From positions 12,181 to 76,180 of the forward strand of contig DIWJ01000084.1 of NCBI GenBank assembly GCA_002428445.1: a stretch of 64,000 nt of DNA, written 5' to 3'. The position numbers and the translations under genes were made by a program. Of the stretch, positions 45,100 to 54,115 are shown piece by piece; the stretch's first letter is position 1; every line of letters starts with the position of its first letter. Below the pieces are notes generated by a model. That model worked only from the letters and a program-made list of their open reading frames with translations. It ran no database searches and had not been told where the DNA came from. Source of the stretch: Syntrophaceae bacterium UBA6109. GTDB taxonomy: Bacteria > Desulfobacterota > Syntrophia > Syntrophales > UBA6109.

Positions 45100-45734
45100 C
45101 AACAGAGAAACCTTGTCGAAAAATCCAGATCCATTCCGGAAACGATGTTGCCGCACTTTTTGTGATCCTGGGACTTATTTTTTTCTTCTCAAACGGCGTC
45201 TGGGGCAGCGAAGGGAAAGTGGGGGAAGACTCGGGCGGGAAGTTCTTTACGGAAATGGGGGTGATAACGGGATATGGAAGCGGGAGTATCCCGGAGGGAC
45301 GCTATCAGCCCATCCTCCTGATCGGGCATTTCGGCGTTGATTTGAAAAGGTATATCTCGGGACTGCGGAATCACCGGGGGACACTCAGTGCGTTTATCGA
45401 GCCGCAGATCAACCCGGTCTTCGAGCCGTCGACGAATTTCGAGGCAGGCATCGGCGTCGGTCTCCAATATTCCTACCCGGTCTACGAACCCGTATCCCTG
45501 TATATCCTGGGGAGCACAGGCCCGCATTACGTATCCGTCGTCACACAGAAACAGGCCAACGGTTTTCTATTTTCCAACGTCTTCGGCGCGGGGATAAACT
45601 ATTCCCTGTCGAAGGACTCGGCTCTCCATGTCGGGTACCGCTTTCGCCACATGTCCAATGCGGATCTCGCCGAACCGAATGGCGGCATCGACACCCACAT
45701 GGGCGTCGTCGGCTACAGCCTGTTTTTCAAATGA
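45096..45734 (+). CDS. PagL-like lipid A 3-O-deacylase (acyloxyacyl hydrolase family)
   Basis: A 212-residue exported protein: hydrophobic N-terminal segment (about 18-37) then an eight-stranded small-barrel pattern. Near the C terminus YRFRHMSNADLAEPNGGID carries the PagL catalytic residues His185, Ser187 and Glu193. PagL removes the 3-position ester-linked acyl chain of lipid A in the outer membrane. The start codon overlaps the waaC stop (ATGA), tying it to core synthesis. The symbol is left blank because the barrel sequence is divergent. Confidence 0.82.
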   Translation: MTTEKPCRKIQIHSGNDVAALFVILGLIFFFSNGVWGSEGKVGEDSGGKFFTEMGVITGYGSGSIPEGRYQPILLIGHFGVDLKRYISGLRNHRGTLSAFIEPQINPVFEPSTNFEAGIGVGLQYSYPVYEPVSLYILGSTGPHYVSVVTQKQANGFLFSNVFGAGINYSLSKDSALHVGYRFRHMSNADLAEPNGGIDTHMGVVGYSLFFK

Positions 45735-45785
45735 CGGGCGGAAACGGGAAGAGATTGCCGGGAAGGGAGAAAGGAAGGGATCGCG

Positions 45786-45956
45786 ATGGCGATAAACAAG
45801 GAGTTGCTCGAAATCCTGGCCTGCCCCAAATGCAAGGGGGAGCTCCGCCTCGACGAGGCGGAGGCAGGTCTGATCTGTGAAAAATGCCGCCTCCTCTACG
45901 AGATCAAAGACGGCATTCCGATCATGCTTGTTGAGGAGGCGAAGCCGCTTCCCTGA
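45786..45956 (+). CDS. Trm112/YcaR family small protein
   Basis: A 56-residue protein: ELLEILACPKCKGELRLDE and LICEKCRLLYEIKDGIPIML, the Trm112-like (UPF0434) zinc ribbon with pairs CPKC and CEKC. It is often found next to LPS genes such as kdsB and lpxK; function unknown in bacteria. AAGGAAGGGATCGCG precedes the ATG. It overlaps the convergent GT9 gene by 35 bp. Confidence 0.9.
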   Translation: MAINKELLEILACPKCKGELRLDEAEAGLICEKCRLLYEIKDGIPIMLVEEAKPLP

Positions 45957-47019
45957 GCGTCGCGCGGATCGTCTCCATGACCTCGCCAACCGTCAGTTCG
46001 TCCAGGCATCGGCTCTTTCCCTGTCCGTCACAGCCCTTGCGGAAACAGGGGACGCAGGAAAGCGGAGATACGACGACGCGGTGGTTCTCGCCGATCGGCG
46101 CCCAGTCGTGCCAATCCGTCGGACCGTAAATCGTGACCGTGGGCGTCCCCGCTGCCGCGGCAATGTGTGGCGCGGCGCTGTCTACACCGATATGCAAGCG
46201 GCTCCGCTGGAGAAGAGCCGCCAGCTGGGCCAGTGTCGTCATACCGGCAAGGTTATGAACAGCCGTTCTTTCACGGCAGAGCAGCTGGGCCTTCCCCCTC
46301 TCCGCCCCCGAACCGACGAGAACGGTTTCGATCCGGAATTCCTCGCCCAGACGATCAATGACCTCGGACCACTTGCGCAGGTCCCACTCCTTGTAGGACC
46401 AGCGGGAAAAGGGATTCAGGGTAACCCAGCCCCCCCGTGATGCGATTCCCTCTCTCTCCAGCAGGCGATCCACCTGAAGGCTCGATTCCTCCGCCACCCA
46501 AAGCCGGGGGATTTCGTCAGGGGTCGGTATTCCGAAGGCCCTCACGATCCGTAACGACTGCTCCGCGGCGCCGCGATGCCTCTCCCCGGGGGAATTGGGA
46601 ATTGCCAGGTGCGTGAAGAGGCGGTTTCGCCAGAAGGAGACTCTTTCGTAATAAAGGCTTGCCCTGCGAGGCGCCCCGGTCAGAAAGGTCATGATCGCGC
46701 CCCGGTCATCGGAACGAAGGTCGAAAACCAGGTCGAATCGTGCGGCGCGGAGAGCACGGATGAGCGCCATCTGTTTCAGCGACCGTTGAACGCAATTCTG
46801 TGAGCGGGCAGGGATTTCAAAGACTTCATGGATGGAAGGATCGGCGGTCAGGAGAGCGCCGCTGCCTTCGCGGACAATTACTGAAACGGGCACGCCGTAA
46901 TGCTCCTTGACGGCTCGGAAGGTGGGCGTCGACCAGACGACGTCGCCGATATCCCCAAGTTGGACAACAAGAATCCTGCGGATGTCCTGGAAACGAGCAA
47001 AGTGTTCGGCGATTTTCAT
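45922..47019 (-). CDS. Glycosyltransferase family 9 (heptosyltransferase-like)
   Basis: A 365-residue GT9 enzyme: ILVVQLGDIGDVVWSTPTFR at the N terminus, WVTLNPFSRWSYKEWDLRKW, GVDSAAPHIAAAAGTPTVTIYGPTDWHDWAP in the donor site, and CVPCFRKGCDG. Resembles WaaQ-type or GT9 enzymes acting after the first two heptoses. It is on the opposite strand from waaF/waaC and downstream of the surface-sugar operon (17 bp after the dehydratase/epimerase). The start has only a weak ribosome site. Confidence 0.82.
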   Translation of the reverse strand: MKIAEHFARFQDIRRILVVQLGDIGDVVWSTPTFRAVKEHYGVPVSVIVREGSGALLTADPSIHEVFEIPARSQNCVQRSLKQMALIRALRAARFDLVFDLRSDDRGAIMTFLTGAPRRASLYYERVSFWRNRLFTHLAIPNSPGERHRGAAEQSLRIVRAFGIPTPDEIPRLWVAEESSLQVDRLLEREGIASRGGWVTLNPFSRWSYKEWDLRKWSEVIDRLGEEFRIETVLVGSGAERGKAQLLCRERTAVHNLAGMTTLAQLAALLQRSRLHIGVDSAAPHIAAAAGTPTVTIYGPTDWHDWAPIGENHRVVVSPLSCVPCFRKGCDGQGKSRCLDELTVGEVMETIRATLREAASPPQQA

Positions 47020-47036
47020 GAAATGTAGGCTGAGGG

Positions 47037-48890
47037 CTAATCGAAATGGGGGGTGTATTCTGGGACGATTTCTACAAGCTTTCGTTTGATCGCCGGACCA
47101 TCGGCACGGGCGGCTGCAGCGACGAGCGCTTCGATGTCGGCGTCAAGCTTTTTCGCATCGCAGCTTCGGCCGCGGATGACGCGGATCTTCTCGTGAGAGG
47201 TAGGAACAATTCCCTCTCCCTCCGTGATGAGTTCCTCGAACAGCTTTTCCCCCGGTCGCAGGCCCACGTACTGGATCGAGATATCTCTATCCGGTTCGAA
47301 TCCATGCAGGCGTATCATATCGCGTGCCATGTCGGCGATGCGGACGGGTTTCCCCATATCGAGGATGAAGACCTCGCCGCCTTCCCCCATTGCCCCCGCC
47401 TGAAGAATAAGTTGCGCCGCCTCGGGAATGGTCATGAAGTATCTTGTCACCTCCGGATGTGTAACCGTTACGGGACCTCCCTGGGCAATCTGTTGCTGAA
47501 AGGTCGGCACGACGGAACCCGAACTGCCGAGAACATTCCCAAAGCGAACCGCCACAAAACGTGTTGCACTCTTGCCGTTAAGACACTCGATCATCATTTC
47601 GGCGACCCTCTTGGTGGTCCCCATGACACTGGTAGGGCGGACGGCCTTGTCCGTGGAAACAAGAACAAAACGTTTGACCTCAGTACTCATCGCAGAGTCG
47701 ATGACGTTTCTTGTGCCAATCACATTGTTGCACACGGCCTCCTGGGGGTGTTCTTCCTGTATGGGGACATGCTTATAAGCCGCCGCATGGAAGACGACCT
47801 CCGGTCGGAAATCGGCAAAGACGCGGCAAATCACGGAGCGGTCGCGTATGTCGGCGAGATAACCTTTTACCGGAATCCACGCAAAACGACGGCGGCATTC
47901 GCTCTCCAAGCTGAATAAATTGAACTCGCTGAATTCCAGGATTCCGAGCTTTGCCGGTTTATAACGGCAGATTTGCCTGACCAATTCACTCCCGATCGAT
48001 CCTCCCGCGCCCGTCACCAGAATCCGCCGGCCCTCCAGATAACTACGTATGGCATCCTGATCGAGATGAACTTCCTCGCGGCCCAGGATGTCCTCGATGG
48101 TCACTTCCCGTATGGCCTTGACGGATACCTTGCCGTCTATCAGTTCGCCGATTCCCGGCATCGTCCGATAACGTTTGCCGGTCTGCTCGCAGGCTGCGAC
48201 GATCCGCCGCATCCGTTCCGCCTTTGCAGAGGGCACCGCAATCAGAACCTCGTCGAACGATTCGGAGAAGTTCTCGATATCGTCGATAACGCCGAGCACC
48301 GGAACGCCATGGATCATTTTCCCCTGTTTGGCTTCGTCATCGTCCAGTAAGCCGACGGGCCTCATTCTGACACTTTGATTATCCTGAAGTTCCCGCAGAA
48401 CTTTTTCACCGGCATCGCCGGCTCCGATGATGAGCAATCTCCGCCCGTGACTCCTGCCCTTTCTGAGGATCCGGAGAGAGGAAATGTTGTTGGACAGGAT
48501 CAGGCGCAGGGCGACCCTGATACCGCTGATGAGGAGCAGCGTCAGCATCCAGTCGATGGCGAAGACGGAGCGGGGAAATCCCTGGAAATGGAAGAAAAAG
48601 AGGATGGCCAAGAGGATGACAATGGAAGAAAGAGTCGAAGCTTTGACGACGTTCTTCATGTCCTCCATGCTCGTGTAGCGCCACATGCCGCGGTACAGAT
48701 TAAAGGCAAAGAAGACGATCAGCTTGAACGGCACGATCACGGGAAGGGTCCTGCGGATATTGTTCCATTGATCCGGCGGTATGTCGATTTCAAAACGCAG
48801 CAGATAGGACAGGAGGTAGGATGCGGCCACCAGAAAGGCATCCAGAAGAAGCATGGCGTAGAAGTTCGGATTGCGGAGAAGATTCTTCAT
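47037..48890 (-). CDS. Membrane nucleotide-sugar 4,6-dehydratase/epimerase (WbpM/CapD type)
   Basis: A 617-residue protein: four membrane helices (about 10-135), a CoA-binding-like Rossmann domain (LLIIGAGDAG at 152-161) and a C-terminal SDR domain with GAGGSIG (294-300), STDKAVRPTSVMGTTKR with Met423 at the place of the usual Tyr and Lys427, as in WbpM. The likely product is a UDP-4-keto-6-deoxy-HexNAc, the substrate of the transaminases in this operon. The ATG overlaps the stop of the aminotransferase gene (TGATG). Confidence 0.9.
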   Translation of the reverse strand: MKNLLRNPNFYAMLLLDAFLVAASYLLSYLLRFEIDIPPDQWNNIRRTLPVIVPFKLIVFFAFNLYRGMWRYTSMEDMKNVVKASTLSSIVILLAILFFFHFQGFPRSVFAIDWMLTLLLISGIRVALRLILSNNISSLRILRKGRSHGRRLLIIGAGDAGEKVLRELQDNQSVRMRPVGLLDDDEAKQGKMIHGVPVLGVIDDIENFSESFDEVLIAVPSAKAERMRRIVAACEQTGKRYRTMPGIGELIDGKVSVKAIREVTIEDILGREEVHLDQDAIRSYLEGRRILVTGAGGSIGSELVRQICRYKPAKLGILEFSEFNLFSLESECRRRFAWIPVKGYLADIRDRSVICRVFADFRPEVVFHAAAYKHVPIQEEHPQEAVCNNVIGTRNVIDSAMSTEVKRFVLVSTDKAVRPTSVMGTTKRVAEMMIECLNGKSATRFVAVRFGNVLGSSGSVVPTFQQQIAQGGPVTVTHPEVTRYFMTIPEAAQLILQAGAMGEGGEVFILDMGKPVRIADMARDMIRLHGFEPDRDISIQYVGLRPGEKLFEELITEGEGIVPTSHEKIRVIRGRSCDAKKLDADIEALVAAAARADGPAIKRKLVEIVPEYTPHFD

Positions 48891-50047
48891 CAAACGTTCA
48901 ACCGCTGCAAACGTTCGCAGGCCTCGTTCAGCTCCCGGTCGTTCTTCGCAAAGCAGAAACGGGCAAGTGAAGATCCGCCAGCGGTGTAGAATGCCTCTCC
49001 CGGAACGGCGGCCACACCGGTCTTTTGCAGAAGATGTATCACGCGCTCCTTGCCGCTCCGGCCGGGAAGCATCGAGATGTCCGCGAGAACGTAATAAGCT
49101 CCCTGCGGAATATGGGGTTTGAGGCCGGCCTCGGTCAGAGCGGCGCAAATCCTGTCACGTTTCAAGAGAAATTCCCGCATGAGACTGCGGTAATAGCCGT
49201 CCTCAAGCTGAATCATTCCCTTGGCAACCGCCATCTGCAGCGGCGAAGGGGCGCACACGTACACGAGGTCATTGAAATAGCCGATAGTCTGCGCCCAACG
49301 GGCATCGCAGATGCAGTAGCCGATTCTCCACCCGGTGATGCTGAAGGTCTTCGAAAGGCCGGATATGGCGACGGTCCTCTCTCTCATCCCGGCCAACGTC
49401 GCCGGGGAGATGTGCACCCCGCCGTCGTAGATAAAGTGCTCGTAAATTTCATCCGTGAAGACGAAAAGGTCGTGTTTCGCTGCAAAGGCCGCCACGACCT
49501 CCAGTTCTGCGCGCGTAAATACTTTTCCGGAGGGGTTGGCAGGCGTATTGATCATGATCGCTCTCGTCCTGGACGTCGCCACTCGCTCCAAATCCTCGTA
49601 GGAAAACGTCCAGGCTCCGTCCTTCATCCGCACGTACGCCGGCACGGCCTCCGTCGCCACCAGCGTGCTGACATGATACCCGTAATAGGGTTCGAACAGG
49701 ATGACCTCGTCGCCGGGATTGAGCAGGGCGAGACAGGCGCAATAAAAGGCCCCCGTGGCCCCGGCGCTGACGACGACTTCCGTTTCCGGATTCGTCTCGA
49801 ATCCATAAAAATGCCGGTGCTTTGCGGCGATCGCATCGCGCAGTTCCGCCAGACCGTCGTAGCGGGTGTACGTATTGTAGCCGTCTTCGACCGCTTGGCA
49901 TGCCGCTTGGCGGACAATCTCCGGCACTTCCGTGTCGCAGACCCCCTGGGACAGGTTGATGCCGCCGATCCGCTCGCACTCGATGGACATGTTGCGGATC
50001 TCCGACTGTAGAACCCATTCACGCCGTTTGCTCAAATATAGAGACAC
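48890..50047 (-). CDS. Class I/II PLP aminotransferase
   Basis: A 385-residue fold-type I transaminase: INLSQGVCDTEVPE, GYNTYTRYDGLAELRDAIAA, INTPANPSGKVF with the PLP contacts, DEIYEHFIYDG and the Schiff-base Lys in AISGLSKTFSITGWRIGY. Resembles aspartate/aromatic-type (COG0436) enzymes rather than sugar transaminases. The GTG start at 50047 has AAGGAGAGTTTC upstream. It sits between two sugar-modifying genes, so an amino-acid-derived decoration or donor role is possible; substrate unknown. Confidence 0.85.
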   Translation of the reverse strand: MSLYLSKRREWVLQSEIRNMSIECERIGGINLSQGVCDTEVPEIVRQAACQAVEDGYNTYTRYDGLAELRDAIAAKHRHFYGFETNPETEVVVSAGATGAFYCACLALLNPGDEVILFEPYYGYHVSTLVATEAVPAYVRMKDGAWTFSYEDLERVATSRTRAIMINTPANPSGKVFTRAELEVVAAFAAKHDLFVFTDEIYEHFIYDGGVHISPATLAGMRERTVAISGLSKTFSITGWRIGYCICDARWAQTIGYFNDLVYVCAPSPLQMAVAKGMIQLEDGYYRSLMREFLLKRDRICAALTEAGLKPHIPQGAYYVLADISMLPGRSGKERVIHLLQKTGVAAVPGEAFYTAGGSSLARFCFAKNDRELNEACERLQRLNV

Positions 50048-50064
50048 GAAACTCTCCTTTGCGG

Positions 50065-51189
50065 TCACGCGCGGCCGTAGAATCTCTTCACGATGGAGAT
50101 CACATAATCCACGTCCTGATCGTCGATTTCCACGTTCATCGGGAGGGAACACACCTCCCGGCTGAGAGCCTCCGTTTCCGGGAAACCGCGGTCCTGAAGC
50201 TTCAGCGCCTCGTGGCGATAGTAAGGCTTTCGGAACTGCGTCAGGACTTCGACGCCGTTCTTCTTCAAATACTCGGAAAATTCATTTTCCTGTTTTGAGC
50301 GCACCGTATAGTTCTGATAGACATGCACTCTTCGCGCATCATCGTAGTGAGGCAGCAGCAAATCGTCGATATCTGAAAGAGCCTTCCGGTAACGCTCCGC
50401 GATCGTTTTCCTCCTCTCGATCCATTTCGGCAGGTACCGAAGTTTTATGTCCAGGAAGGCCGCCTGAAGGTTATCGAGAAGGCAGGTAAAACCGTGGCCA
50501 TGATATTCTCCGGTATTGCGGTCTTCTCCATTGTAACGCATGCGCCTGACGAAGAGCGCCACGTCTTCATCATCCGTCGTGACGGCGCCGCCGTCGCCAT
50601 AGCCGCCGAGAATCTTGAAGGGGTAAAAACTCCAGCATCCGGTAAGCCCCCAGGCGCCGGCCATCCTTCTGCGGCCCGCACCGTCGGTCATCGAAGCCCC
50701 CAGGCTCTGGCAGGCATCTTCGACAACAGTGAGATGATGTTTTTCCGCGAGCTCCATGACGCGAACCATGTCCGCCATGTAACCGCTGAGATGGACGGGT
50801 AGTATTGCTTTGGTTTTCGCCGTCAGGGCTTCTTCGATCAGGCGTTCGTTGATATTGAAGTCCGTGCCGACGTCTACGAGCACCGGCTTGGCGCCGACAT
50901 TGACGACGGCGGAGGCCGTCGCCACGAACGTGTGAGCCGGCACGATCACTTCGTCGCCGGGACCGACGCCGGCTGCGCGAAGCGACAGGTGCAGGGCGTC
51001 ATATCCGCTGTTGAGTCCTACAGCGTATTTTGTCCCGACGAAGGACGCAAGGTTCTCCTCGAATCGCCTCAGCTGGCCGCGATCGATGAGATCTCCCTTG
51101 GACATGACCTCGAAATATGCGCCGTCCAGCTCATCCTTGATCATCCGGTACAGCTTGGCCGGTTCGACGAATCTCACTTTACGAACCAT
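50065..51189 (-). CDS. DegT/DnrJ/EryC1 sugar aminotransferase
   Basis: A 374-residue PLP transaminase: FEENLASFVGTKYAVGLNSG, the VPAHTFVATASAVVNVGAKP motif, VVEDACQSLGA (Asp158) and Lys192 in SFYPFKILGGYGDGGAV. It should aminate a keto sugar nucleotide, most simply the product of the WbpM-type enzyme two genes downstream. ATG 51189 follows GTGGGGAGAATC. It is 19 bp after the E1 beta gene. Confidence 0.88.
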   Translation of the reverse strand: MVRKVRFVEPAKLYRMIKDELDGAYFEVMSKGDLIDRGQLRRFEENLASFVGTKYAVGLNSGYDALHLSLRAAGVGPGDEVIVPAHTFVATASAVVNVGAKPVLVDVGTDFNINERLIEEALTAKTKAILPVHLSGYMADMVRVMELAEKHHLTVVEDACQSLGASMTDGAGRRRMAGAWGLTGCWSFYPFKILGGYGDGGAVTTDDEDVALFVRRMRYNGEDRNTGEYHGHGFTCLLDNLQAAFLDIKLRYLPKWIERRKTIAERYRKALSDIDDLLLPHYDDARRVHVYQNYTVRSKQENEFSEYLKKNGVEVLTQFRKPYYRHEALKLQDRGFPETEALSREVCSLPMNVEIDDQDVDYVISIVKRFYGRA

Positions 51190-51208
51190 GATTCTCCCCA
51201 CTTCCTTC

Positions 51209-52198
51209 TCAGTTTCCGCCCATCAGCTGCCGCACGGCAGCCATGATATCCTCTTTTCTCGGATAGTAAGCCTCTTCCAGGACGGCGCTGGCCGGCGCCG
51301 GACAATCGGGAATCGTCACCCTGCGGATGGGAGCCTTCAGGAAGCTGAACGCCTTCTCAGACGCCACGGCCGCAATTTCCGCCGCCAGGCCGCAGGTCAA
51401 CCAACCTGCATCGGCGATGACGAGCCGGCCGGTTTTCGCAACAGAGGTCAGGATCATTCCCATGTCCAGGGGTTTGACGGTTCGCGGATCGATCAGCTCC
51501 ACATCGACGCCCTGGCCGGAAAGCTCCTGCACCGCCAAGATCGCCTCACGGGCCATGTACGAGACGGCCACAAGCGTGACATCTTTCCCCTCCTTGCGAA
51601 TAACGCCGCGCCCTATCGGAACTTCGTAGGGCATTTCCGGGACGGGCTCCTCGAGACCGTAAAGCCAGCGGTCGTCGATATAAACGACGGGGTTGGGATC
51701 GCGGACGGCCGCCAGCATGAGACCCTTTGCGTCATAGGGAGTCGACGGCATGACCACTTTCAGGCCCGGAACGTGCGAAAACATCGCATGCAGGGCCTGG
51801 GAATGCTGTGCAGCCTGTTCGCCGCCGCGATTGATGATTCCCCAGAAGACCACCGGAACCGAGGACTTTCCACCGGTCATGTAATGCCAGTTCGCGGCCT
51901 CGTTGATGATCGGGTCAAAGGCGTACAGCATGAAATCCATCCGCGGATGAACCGCGACGGGTCTCATGCCTGCGATCGCCGCACCGACGGCGGCACCGGT
52001 CATGGCGTGCTCGGAGACCGGCGTGTCGATCACGCGCGCTTCACCGAACTTCTGCAACAGTCCCTGAGCGGTGTTCCCCACATACCACGGACTCAAGACT
52101 CCTTGGCCGATGAGAAAAACCGACGGATCTGCCGCCATCGCCTGGTGAAGAGCCTCGTTGATGGCGAGGCTATAGGAAAGTTTTCTATCGGACGACAT
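51209..52198 (-). CDS. Thiamine-diphosphate dehydrogenase/transferase E1, beta subunit
   Basis: A 329-residue beta subunit: LSYSLAINEALHQAMAADPS, VIDTPVSEHAMTGAAVGAAI (thiamine-site Glu region), MDFMLYAFDPIINEAANW and the C-terminal transketolase domain (VTLVAVSYMAREAI, VELIDPRTVKPLD). It resembles pyruvate/acetoin dehydrogenase E1 beta. The ATG 52198 lies 14 bp inside the alpha gene, so the two are coupled. No E2 or E3 gene is near. Confidence 0.88.
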   Translation of the reverse strand: MSSDRKLSYSLAINEALHQAMAADPSVFLIGQGVLSPWYVGNTAQGLLQKFGEARVIDTPVSEHAMTGAAVGAAIAGMRPVAVHPRMDFMLYAFDPIINEAANWHYMTGGKSSVPVVFWGIINRGGEQAAQHSQALHAMFSHVPGLKVVMPSTPYDAKGLMLAAVRDPNPVVYIDDRWLYGLEEPVPEMPYEVPIGRGVIRKEGKDVTLVAVSYMAREAILAVQELSGQGVDVELIDPRTVKPLDMGMILTSVAKTGRLVIADAGWLTCGLAAEIAAVASEKAFSFLKAPIRRVTIPDCPAPASAVLEEAYYPRKEDIMAAVRQLMGGN

Positions 52199-53162
52199 AT
52201 TTGTACAGTTCTTCTCTGCGGGGAGAAGCACTCCTCCTGGCAAAATCGAAAGCCGCGCCGACCTCGTCTGCGACCTGCTTCAGAATAACCTCCAACTCCG
52301 TCTTCGCAAAAATCTTCCCGCCAACAAGCTTCTTCTCAAAAAGGAGCAGCGGATCGCGACCCAGCCAGGCTTCAACTTCTTCCTTCGGCCGAATATCGGT
52401 GTGGCTTCCCTGGACATTGTCGTCCGGGCCGACGTGGCCGCGAAAGCGGTAGGTGCGAAATTCCAGGAAAACGGGACCTTGCCCGCTGCGGCAAATATCC
52501 GCGGCCTTCTTTCCTTCTTCATAAACGGCCAGGACGTCGTTGCCGTCTACCACCGAGCTGACGATCCCGAAGGGTTCTGCGATTCTGTAAATATCCGTCG
52601 ATACCCGGCATTCCCGGATCGGCATGTGGGTGGCATAATAATTGTTCTCGCAGGCGAAGATGATCGGTAGTTTCTTGAGCGATGCGAAATTCATGGCCTC
52701 GTACAGAACGCCTTCGCCGGTGGCGCCGTCTCCAAAAAACGATACGGTTACGCGGCCGTCCTTCCTGATGAAGGATGCAAGCGCGGAACCCAGGGCAAGA
52801 GAGATGGTCCCGGCGACGATCGGAGCCGATCCCAGCATGCCTCTTGCGGAATCAATCAGATGCATGGAGCCGCCCCGACCTCTGCAGCAGCCGGCCTCAC
52901 GGCAGTAGATTTCCGCTACAAGATCCTGAAGCGTCCCCCCCTTCGCTAAAAAATGGCCGTGGGAACGGTGGGTGCCGAAGATGGAATCCTCATTCGTCAA
53001 AGACGCGCACAGGCCTGCGGCGACCGCCTCCTGACCGCTGTACAGATGGCAGGGCGTTCTGATGTCGCCTTTCAAGATGGGCTCCACCAGCCCCTCTTCG
53101 GCAAGCCGAATGCGCAGCATGATCCGGTACAGACTCTCAAGCAGTTCTCTTGGATATTGCAT
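52185..53162 (-). CDS. Thiamine-diphosphate dehydrogenase/transferase E1, alpha subunit
   Basis: A 325-residue alpha subunit with the thiamine-diphosphate motif GDGATGEG (144-151) ending in FACENN (169-174), plus SGQEAVAAGLCASL and GTHRSHGHFLAKGG, typical of 2-oxo-acid dehydrogenase E1 alpha. In this locus it may transfer an acyl (two-carbon) unit to a sugar, as E1-like AviB1/AviB2 are thought to do in avilamycin synthesis; that is inference. ATG 53162 follows AAGAGGTTTG and overlaps the aldo/keto reductase stop (TGATG). Confidence 0.88.
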   Translation of the reverse strand: MQYPRELLESLYRIMLRIRLAEEGLVEPILKGDIRTPCHLYSGQEAVAAGLCASLTNEDSIFGTHRSHGHFLAKGGTLQDLVAEIYCREAGCCRGRGGSMHLIDSARGMLGSAPIVAGTISLALGSALASFIRKDGRVTVSFFGDGATGEGVLYEAMNFASLKKLPIIFACENNYYATHMPIRECRVSTDIYRIAEPFGIVSSVVDGNDVLAVYEEGKKAADICRSGQGPVFLEFRTYRFRGHVGPDDNVQGSHTDIRPKEEVEAWLGRDPLLLFEKKLVGGKIFAKTELEVILKQVADEVGAAFDFARRSASPRREELYKYVVR

Positions 53163-54115
53163 CAAACCTCTTCTTCCTGACACAATTCTCTCGTCATGCG
53201 GTCGATGGAGAGCCGGTCGCTTTCTTCCAAATTCCAGCCTATGGCCTTCACGTTGTCAACGACCTGGTTCGCAGTCTTTGCTCCAACGATGACGGAAGTC
53301 ACGTAAGGAGAATCCAGGACCCAACGCAATGCGATCTGTGCGCATGACTGATTGTAGCGCTGCCCCAGTTCTCTCATCTTTTCTACAATGCCGAGGTTGT
53401 ATGCCAGCCGATCGCCCTGAAAATTCGCATCGGCGGAGCGCGTATCATTTGAGCCGAAATTCGATTTTGCGCCGTATTTGCCGGTAAAGAGCCCCCTCAT
53501 TAGGGCGCCATAAATGATCGTTCCCATACGGTGTGCGCGGAAACAGCTTTCGAGCAGAAGCTCGTTTTCTCTCTGAATCACATTCATCCTCGCCTGAATG
53601 GAGACGACTTCACCCTCCCCCCTCGCCTCTTCGATCAGATGCAGGGGAAAATTGGAGCATCCTATGTACCGCAGCTTCCCCGCATCCCGGCACTTCAGCA
53701 ACGCCTCCATGGTATCCGCGACCGGCGTCTTCTGATCGTGAAAGTGTATCTGATAAAGCGGAATGCAGTCTATCTTCAGACGATGCAGGCTTTCCTCCAG
53801 CGCCCCCACAACCCTGCCCGGGCTGCTGTCTCTGTATATCTTTCCCTCTTTGTCCCAATGGACACCGAACTTCGTGGCGATGACCGCATCGCGTCGGCGC
53901 TCTCCGAGGGCTTCGGCCAGCACGCTTTCAGAGCGGCCGAAACCATACACGCCGGCTGTGTCGAAAAAATTGACGCCCAGATCGAGCGCCCGGTGAATCG
54001 CCCTGATGGACTGGCTGTCCTCTACAACGCCGTATCCGTGCCCCCCCATCGCCCAGCACCCGAACCCGATCCTGGAAACCACAAGATCCGACGTCCCTAA
54101 CTTCGAATATTCCAT
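53162..54115 (-). CDS. Aldo/keto reductase
   Basis: A 317-residue TIM-barrel reductase with catalytic Asp52, Tyr57 (NFFDTAGVYGFGRSE), Lys82 (IATKFG) and His124 (YQIHFHD), and the NADPH-site segment SVIVGAKTANQV. Located inside the sugar operon between the sugar transferase (19-bp overlap) and E1 alpha (TGATG overlap), it probably reduces a keto or aldehyde intermediate of the same pathway. Confidence 0.88.
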   Translation of the reverse strand: MEYSKLGTSDLVVSRIGFGCWAMGGHGYGVVEDSQSIRAIHRALDLGVNFFDTAGVYGFGRSESVLAEALGERRRDAVIATKFGVHWDKEGKIYRDSSPGRVVGALEESLHRLKIDCIPLYQIHFHDQKTPVADTMEALLKCRDAGKLRYIGCSNFPLHLIEEARGEGEVVSIQARMNVIQRENELLLESCFRAHRMGTIIYGALMRGLFTGKYGAKSNFGSNDTRSADANFQGDRLAYNLGIVEKMRELGQRYNQSCAQIALRWVLDSPYVTSVIVGAKTANQVVDNVKAIGWNLEESDRLSIDRMTRELCQEEEV

